Assembly (NCBI RefSeq): GCF_002086485.1
Contig: NZ_MVHF01000009.1
Coordinates: forward strand, 124,001 to 188,000
Direction: 5' to 3'
Length of the DNA stretch: 64,000 bases
Source: Mycobacterium aquaticum
Lineage (GTDB): Bacteria; Actinomycetota; Actinomycetes; Mycobacteriales; Mycobacteriaceae
Shown here one piece after another: positions 63,879 through 64,000 of this stretch. How positions within the stretch are numbered: position 1 is the first letter of the stretch; every line of letters starts with the position of its first letter. A program made the position numbers and the translations under genes. The notes below the pieces were generated by a model. The model was given only the letters and a program-made list of their open reading frames with translations. It searched no databases and was not told where the DNA came from.

Positions 63879-64000
63879 ATGCGCATCGCCCGATGGCTGC
63901 CGGCTCTGCTAATACTAGTGGTGTCATCGTGCGGTTCTCCGCATACGACACGAACGAATGTAGATCAATTCGTGAACTGGCCGAACCAGTTCGATAATTT
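63879..64000 (+). CDS. Lipoprotein, family copy 4 (3' truncated by window edge)
   Basis: The ATG at 63879, after AAAGGATCGAGG, opens MRIARWLPALLILVVSSCGS with lipobox VVSSC at Cys18. After a short Thr-rich stretch comes NWPNQFDNF, equal to the start of the conserved domain in the other three copies (NWPxxxNxFRF). It is the second lipoprotein after effector B, making a tandem pair as seen after effector A. The rest lies outside the window. Confidence 0.7.
   Translation, partial: MRIARWLPALLILVVSSCGSPHTTRTNVDQFVNWPNQFDN

Overview
The window is high-GC actinobacterial DNA from a fast-growing mycobacterium. Gene order and protein details point to the Mycolicibacterium smegmatis group: the MycP1 catalytic residues fall at D92/H123/S334, EsxB lacks the usual WXG tryptophan, and the whiB6-espE-espF-espG1 order is kept. 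The species call is inference from remembered family features; no search was run. No rRNA, tRNA, CRISPR array or insertion sequence was seen.

Layout. (1) 1-4.64 kb: the 3' end of an SMC-like ATPase resembling JetC/MksB of Wadjet plasmid-defence systems, then four housekeeping or accessory genes on the minus strand (methyltransferase, EVE-domain protein, LigB-type dioxygenase, nitroreductase). (2) 4.9-25.2 kb: a very tightly packed plus-strand operon. It encodes a membrane-anchored exported vWA protein, a tubulin/FtsZ-like protein, a two-TM protein, a fibronectin-III-like protein, a GAP1-type protein, a cytoplasmic vWA-like protein and a zinc-ribbon P-loop GTPase. Three membrane-anchored proteins follow, at least two with a PknH-like extracellular domain. 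The GAP1/DO-GTPase/vWA combination matches predicted NTP-dependent biological-conflict systems; joining it to a tubulin-like protein and exported sensors is unusual. (3) 25.3-30.3 kb: an FMN/F420-type split-barrel protein, a pirin, a tandem DivIVA-motif protein, WhiB6, a two-HTH protein and a MinD-like ATPase. (4) 30.5-54.7 kb: the ESX-1 type VII secretion locus, espE-espF-espG1-espH-eccA1-eccB1-eccCa1-eccCb1-PE35-PPE68-esxB-esxA-espI-eccD1 on plus and mycP1-eccE1-espB-espL on minus. Where M. tuberculosis has espJ and espK, this locus carries an EspE-like/DUF1023 hydrolase, an LppA-type lipoprotein and a DUF4190 membrane protein. (5) 54.9-64 kb: an EspJ/EspC-like substrate followed by two large proteins with nearly identical WXG-type N-termini and divergent C-termini, interleaved with four paralogous lipoproteins (the last cut by the window edge).

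Working model: the ESX-1 machine exports the canonical substrates plus a set of EspE-like modular effectors whose C-terminal domains have been exchanged by recombination. The lipoproteins encoded immediately after each effector are candidate immunity or partner proteins on the outer face of the membrane. The effector genes share one promoter architecture, and a 750-bp duplication shows how a new effector cassette was inserted. In M. smegmatis this chromosomal segment is also where mating-identity functions in distributive conjugal transfer have been mapped, so a self/non-self role is plausible but unproven.
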